Shown in pieces: positions 6,696-8,291 of a stretch of 8,291 nucleotides of DNA. The position numbers were made by a program, and so were the translations under genes. The notes under the pieces are model-generated. The model did no database searches, was not told the DNA's origin, and saw only the letters and a list, made by a program, of their open reading frames with translations. Positions within the stretch are counted from its first letter, which is position 1. Every line of letters starts with the position of its first letter. Source of the stretch: Patescibacteria group bacterium (GTDB lineage: Bacteria > Patescibacteriota > Minisyncoccia > Phycocordibacterales > CAIRYW01); the NCBI GenBank assembly GCA_030917145.1, contig JAUPVJ010000030.1:1-8291 (forward strand). Reading direction: 5' to 3'.

Positions 6696-6762
6696 CTCAC
6701 GGACAGTTTTACCCGTCGGCGGTTTAGTAAACCGCTGGTTTCAACCACTCACCCAATCCTCC
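6676..6762 (-). tRNA. tRNA-Ser with anticodon ACU (unusual)
   Basis: The 87-base minus-strand gene folds fully. Acceptor GGAGGAT/ATCCTCC, T8 G9, D stem GGT/ACC with loop GAGTGGTTGAA, anticodon stem GCGGT/ACCGC with loop TTACTAA, long variable arm GACGG/CTGTC, T arm GTGAG-TTCGAAT-CTCAC, discriminator G. The long variable arm and G73 are serine identity features. The perfect five-base stem fixes the loop centre, so the anticodon is ACU (plus-strand 6726-6728), reading AGU. Bacteria normally use GCU here; A34 in a split codon box is rare because an inosine there could also read AGA (Arg). CCA is not encoded (GCA follows). A good promoter lies just upstream, so it looks expressed. A G34-to-A change in a decaying or specialised copy is the main alternative. 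Confidence 0.88.
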
Positions 6763-6771
6763 AACAGATAA

Positions 6772-6799
6772 AATATATACGAAAAATAATATATTACAA
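6772..6799 (-). promoter_or_regulatory. Promoter of tRNA-Ser(ACU)
   Basis: On the minus strand TTGTAA (6799-6794) and TATATT (6777-6772) are 16 bases apart, and the -10 ends nine bases before the tRNA 5' end. This supports independent transcription of the tRNA rather than only readthrough from the Nudix gene. Confidence 0.55.
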
Positions 6800-6816
6800 C
6801 CTAGTACTTTATTGAA

Positions 6817-7221
6817 TTACTCAATCAACCCTTTTGATTTTAGATCCTCAAAAATAAGCTGGTCTACAGGAGAGACTTCGTCTATTCTTCCGTATTCAAA
6901 CCAATCCATTTTTTCTACCTCGGCACTTGGTTTTAATTCCCCTTTAAACTCTGCTTCGTAACAAGCCATCCGGACCATCGTACCTTCGGGCTTTCCATGA
7001 GCAATAGATTCAAAAGTACCAAAATACTCGATAGTTTCAGGAATCAAATCGACAGACAACTCTTCTTTGATTTCACGAATTAGTGCATCCTTGTCACTTT
7101 CATTTCCCTCTCTTTTTCCTCCAGGAATATACCATTTGTCTTTTCCGAAACTTTTTGTTTCTAGAATCTTTTTATTTTGAATTTCTATAAAAGCAAGTTT
7201 GTCGATGAAAGTTTTTTGCAT
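6817..7221 (-). CDS. Nudix hydrolase (MutT-like)
   Basis: This 134-residue protein has the Nudix box G-x5-E-x7-R-E-U-x-E-E-x-G-U at residues 35-57: G35, E41, R49, E50, E53 and E54 are all present, so the metal-binding helix is complete. The box glycine before the last hydrophobic residue is replaced by serine (S56), which occurs in active members. The preceding WYIPGGK (30-36) is the usual lead-in. Nudix enzymes cleave nucleoside diphosphates linked to another group; the short single-domain form suggests sanitising oxidised or odd nucleotides, but the substrate cannot be read from sequence. The gene lies between two tRNA-Ser genes on the same strand. A TATAAT box six bases before the ATG implies a leaderless transcript; there is no Shine-Dalgarno. 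Confidence 0.93.
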   Translation of the reverse strand: MQKTFIDKLAFIEIQNKKILETKSFGKDKWYIPGGKREGNESDKDALIREIKEELSVDLIPETIEYFGTFESIAHGKPEGTMVRMACYEAEFKGELKPSAEVEKMDWFEYGRIDEVSPVDQLIFEDLKSKGLIE

Positions 7222-7227
7222 GTAGAG

Positions 7228-7233
7228 ATTATA
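7228..7233 (-). promoter_or_regulatory. -10 box (TATAAT) of the Nudix gene, leaderless
   Basis: A perfect TATAAT on the minus strand ends six bases before the ATG, so the first transcribed base would be at or beside the start codon. No good -35 is seen. The same six-base spacing is found at the comF-like gene and at the gene starting at 7790. Confidence 0.5.
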
Positions 7234-7255
7234 TTACATAATTAGACATTAATAA

Positions 7256-7275
7256 GAGACGGAGAGAGTTTCTCC
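7256..7275 (-). repeat. Degenerate direct copy of tRNA-Ser(GCU) 3' end
   Basis: GAGACGGAGAGA matches GAGACGGGGAGA of the tRNA (7435-7446) at 11 of 12 positions, and a TCTCCC follows where the tRNA has CTCCC. It folds as GGAGA-GAGTT-TCTCC, like a T arm with an altered loop. It occupies the same relative place as the exact 20-bp copy at the other tRNA locus. Confidence 0.45.
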
Positions 7276-7279
7276 CTCA

Positions 7280-7310
7280 AACTTTAATTTTTCAGTCAAA
7301 AATTAAAGTT
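7280..7310. repeat. Perfect 13-bp AT-rich hairpin
   Basis: AACTTTAATTTTT (7280-7292) and AAAAATTAAAGTT (7298-7310) pair without mismatch around the loop CAGTC. No run of T follows outside the stem on either strand, so an intrinsic terminator is not a good explanation. Confidence 0.8.
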
Positions 7311-7318
7311 CTGGGCAC

Positions 7319-7362
7319 CGGTTTTTGCTTCGCTTGTTGCTACAAGCTCAATGCAAAAACCG
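7319..7362. repeat. Two-step hairpin next to the fold-back copy (GCU locus)
   Basis: CGGTTTTTGC (7319-7328) pairs with GCAAAAACCG (7353-7362), and an inner GCTTGT-TGCT-ACAAGC (7332-7347) makes a second stem with a TGCT loop. It directly abuts the TTCGAATCTCCC arm of the fold-back copy. Confidence 0.75.
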
Positions 7363-7451
7363 TTCGAATCTCCCACGCAAAGTGTTCATACACTTTGCTC
7401 GTCTCCGTAGTTTTCACTGCGTTTCAAACTGCGGAGACGGGGAGATTCGAA
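7363..7451. repeat. Fold-back (inverted) copy of tRNA-Ser(GCU) 3' end
   Basis: 26 contiguous bases (7426-7451) covering the tRNA T-loop, acceptor strand and trailer are matched at 25 of 26 positions by a split inverted copy: TTCGAATCTCCC (7363-7374) and CGTCTCCGTAGTTT (7400-7413). The 12-base loop TCACTGCGTTTC is nearly the same as at the ACU locus. A 25-base insert (7375-7399) containing the hairpin GCAAAGTG-TTCATA-CACTTTGC sits in the split. The stretch 7406-7436 is 28/31 identical to 6650-6680. Confidence 0.85.
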
Positions 7452-7520
7452 CTCCCGAGGGGGTTTAATCCCCCTACGACTTTAGCAAAGTCGCACATTA
7501 GACCGCTCTGACACGTCTCC
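7432..7520 (-). tRNA. tRNA-Ser (anticodon GCU)
   Basis: The 89-base minus-strand gene has acceptor GGAGACG/CGTCTCC, D loop GAGCGGTCTAA with a weak D stem (TCA/TGT, one mismatch), anticodon stem CGACT/AGTCG with loop TTGCTAA (anticodon GCU, plus-strand 7484-7486), a strong variable arm AGGGGG-ATTAAA-CCCCCT, T arm GGGAG-TTCGAAT-CTCCC and discriminator G. It reads serine codons AGU and AGC. CCA is not encoded. It is the ordinary bacterial isoacceptor, which makes the ACU copy nearby redundant. Its trailer runs into the fold-back element, and part of the same tRNA is duplicated just upstream of its 5' end. Confidence 0.95.
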
Positions 7521-7530
7521 TTTTTATTAC

Positions 7531-7536
7531 ATTTTA
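7531..7536 (-). promoter_or_regulatory. Possible -10 box (TAAAAT) of tRNA-Ser(GCU)
   Basis: TAAAAT on the minus strand ends ten bases before the tRNA 5' end. The sequence where a -35 should lie belongs to the degenerate tRNA fragment at 7541-7563, and no good -35 is present. Confidence 0.3.
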
Positions 7537-7540
7537 CCGC

Positions 7541-7563
7541 GCTTTAGCAAAGTCTTACATTAG
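7541..7563 (-). pseudogene. tRNA-Ser(GCU) fragment (anticodon arm and part of D loop)
   Basis: CTTTAGCAAAGTC (7542-7554) is identical to 7480-7492 in the tRNA and carries the same GCU anticodon; after two differing bases, ACATTAG (7557-7563) matches 7495-7501. Similarity stops in the D loop, where GGTCACA and a hairpin follow. No acceptor or T arm is present, so it cannot be a working tRNA. Confidence 0.65.
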
Positions 7564-7596
7564 GTCACAGATAAATTTCTACTGAAATTTATCTCC
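7563..7596. repeat. GGTCACA hairpin module, copy 2
   Basis: GGTCACA (7563-7569) leads into AGATAAATTTC-TACT-GAAATTTATCT (7569-7594), an 11-bp perfect stem. The copy at 6540-6570 has the same lead, the same TRCT loop between C and G, and a differing yet paired stem. Confidence 0.65.
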
Positions 7597-7689
7597 TCCT
7601 TACAGGAGCAGTACACCTTTTGGATCTTTTATTTCTCTTTAGTTCATAAAAGCTCTCAAAAGGTCTTGCGCTTGGGTCCCAACCCAAGC
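7596..7689. repeat. Cluster of three further hairpins
   Basis: In order: CTCCT-TAC-AGGAG (7596-7608); a two-step stem ACCTTTTG (7615-7622) with CAAAAGGT (7657-7664) enclosing CTTTTAT (7626-7632) with ATAAAAG (7646-7652); and GCTTGGGT-CCCA-ACCCAAGC (7670-7689), perfect over 8 bp. No gene is seen from 7521 to 7789; bases 7690-7777 show nothing clear apart from CTCGCTAC, also found at 6568-6575. Confidence 0.7.
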
Positions 7690-7777
7690 TCACCACTTCT
7701 CGCTACTACACTCAAACAACTCACAAAATAGCACAAAAAGGCGGAAAAATATACTTTCTAAAGTGATTTGCCCGCAG

Positions 7778-7783
7778 TATCAT
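7778..7783 (+). promoter_or_regulatory. Possible -10 box (TATCAT), leaderless
   Basis: TATCAT ends six bases before the ATG at 7790, the same hexamer and spacing as at the comF-like gene. The -35 is poor. Confidence 0.35.
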
Positions 7784-7789
7784 AGACAG

Positions 7790-8291
7790 ATGAATCTCGA
7801 GGAAGCAAAAAAAATAGTTTTTCCAAAAAAGCCTGTTTTTGCTTCCCTATATGAAAAATATGGAAAAGACAATTGGAGTAAATACATAGATGAAAAATTT
7901 CCTAAAAAAAGTTTTTTAAATGAAAAAAAAGAAGAACTTTTTGAAGCGATCAGAGAAATCACACTCCCTGTACTTGGTGAAGAAAAAACTGAAAAAATAA
8001 TAAACTCTTTAAATAAAACAGGCTTTGCAAGTAGCGCCGATCACAACGGACTTCTCTCTCACCCTTTCTTTTCACACTTCGCTCTTTTGCGTGCTAAAAA
8101 AGACAAAACTCTGATTTCATTTGTCTGCGGGTCAATTTCCCTTTCAAACTCTTCTTACCCACGAGGATTTTATTTTCACGATGAATATTTAAATGAAGTT
8201 AAACTTCCCTTCGTCTCTCTCAACGGAAGAAAAAGATCAATTTACGGTCATGAAGCTTTTACAAAAGAACAGATGGAGAGAATCAAGATAA
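7790..8291 (+). CDS. Uncharacterised protein with ADHNG...HPFF motif, partial (C-terminus off window)
   Basis: The frame opens with ATG at 7790 (MNLEEAKKIVFPKKPVFASLYEKYG) and stays open for 167 codons to the window edge. The first 75 residues are helical and charged. A SADHNGLLSHPFF segment (about 82-94) and then FVCGSISLSNSSYPRGFYFHDEY look like a conserved core: D84, H85, H91 and the later H and D are possible catalytic or metal-binding residues, but I cannot name the family with confidence. I have the impression of similar A-D-H-x-G...HP proteins in Patescibacteria; this is memory, not a search. No signal peptide or membrane helix is present, so it is probably cytoplasmic. It has no Shine-Dalgarno and a -10 box six bases before the ATG. 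Confidence 0.8.
   Translation, partial: MNLEEAKKIVFPKKPVFASLYEKYGKDNWSKYIDEKFPKKSFLNEKKEELFEAIREITLPVLGEEKTEKIINSLNKTGFASSADHNGLLSHPFFSHFALLRAKKDKTLISFVCGSISLSNSSYPRGFYFHDEYLNEVKLPFVSLNGRKRSIYGHEAFTKEQMERIKI

Noticed and set aside
326..7221. Alternative genetic code (TGA as glycine, as in some Patescibacteria)
   Set aside because: All proteins read fully with the standard code, and glycines at conserved motifs use GGN codons. Absence of TGA stops among eight genes is too few to mean anything at this base composition.
7280..7310. Intrinsic terminator
   Set aside because: The stem is perfect but AT-rich and has no outside T-run on either strand.
7541..7563. Half of a split tRNA
   Set aside because: An intact tRNA-Ser(GCU) lies next to it and no matching partner half with a complementary leader is visible in the window.

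Overview
The window looks like a low-GC candidate-phyla-radiation genome (Patescibacteria, probably a Parcubacteria-type lineage). The reasons are the compact PilM/PilN/PilO set with divergent short PilN and PilO proteins, a ComF-type phosphoribosyltransferase without its zinc finger, very short intergenic gaps, no convincing Shine-Dalgarno sequences, and several -10 boxes placed so close to start codons that transcripts would be leaderless. All eight stop codons seen are TAA or TAG and the standard code fits throughout. The lineage is inferred from protein features; no search was run.

Layout. 1-2785 (minus): a type IV pilus assembly operon read pilM, pilN, pilO, then a fourth single-pass membrane protein cut by the left edge. 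PilM is the cytoplasmic actin-like platform; PilN and PilO are its inner-membrane partners. 2786-2824: a very tight divergent promoter. 2825-4512 (plus): comF-like phosphoribosyltransferase, then a DoxX-like polytopic membrane protein. 4558-6368 (minus): a four-helix membrane protein of uncertain family and a YrbG-type Na+/Ca2+ exchanger. 6369-7789: tRNA-Ser(ACU), a Nudix hydrolase and tRNA-Ser(GCU), all minus strand, embedded in repeats and hairpins. 7790-8291 (plus): the start of a conserved-looking protein with an ADHNG...HPFF motif, cut by the right edge.

The most unusual part is the tRNA-Ser region. Each tRNA-Ser gene is followed (3' side, minus strand) by the same series of modules: a conserved 11-12 nt loop, an inverted copy of the tRNA 3' end, a small hairpin inserted inside that copy, a second outer structure, another hairpin, and finally a direct copy of the tRNA 3' end (exact over 20 bp at the ACU gene, degenerate at the GCU gene). 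The inverted arms differ between the two loci but each matches its own tRNA, while the loop sequence is nearly the same, so pairing rather than sequence is preserved. A second hairpin module (GGTCACA plus a stem with a TRCT loop) also appears twice, each time joined to a tRNA-Ser fragment. I read this as a repeated tRNA-3'-end-associated element of about 150-180 bp, either a non-autonomous mobile element or a structured tRNA trailer; this is inference. The tRNA-Ser with anticodon ACU is itself anomalous, because a normal GCU-anticodon tRNA for the same codons lies about 760 bp away.
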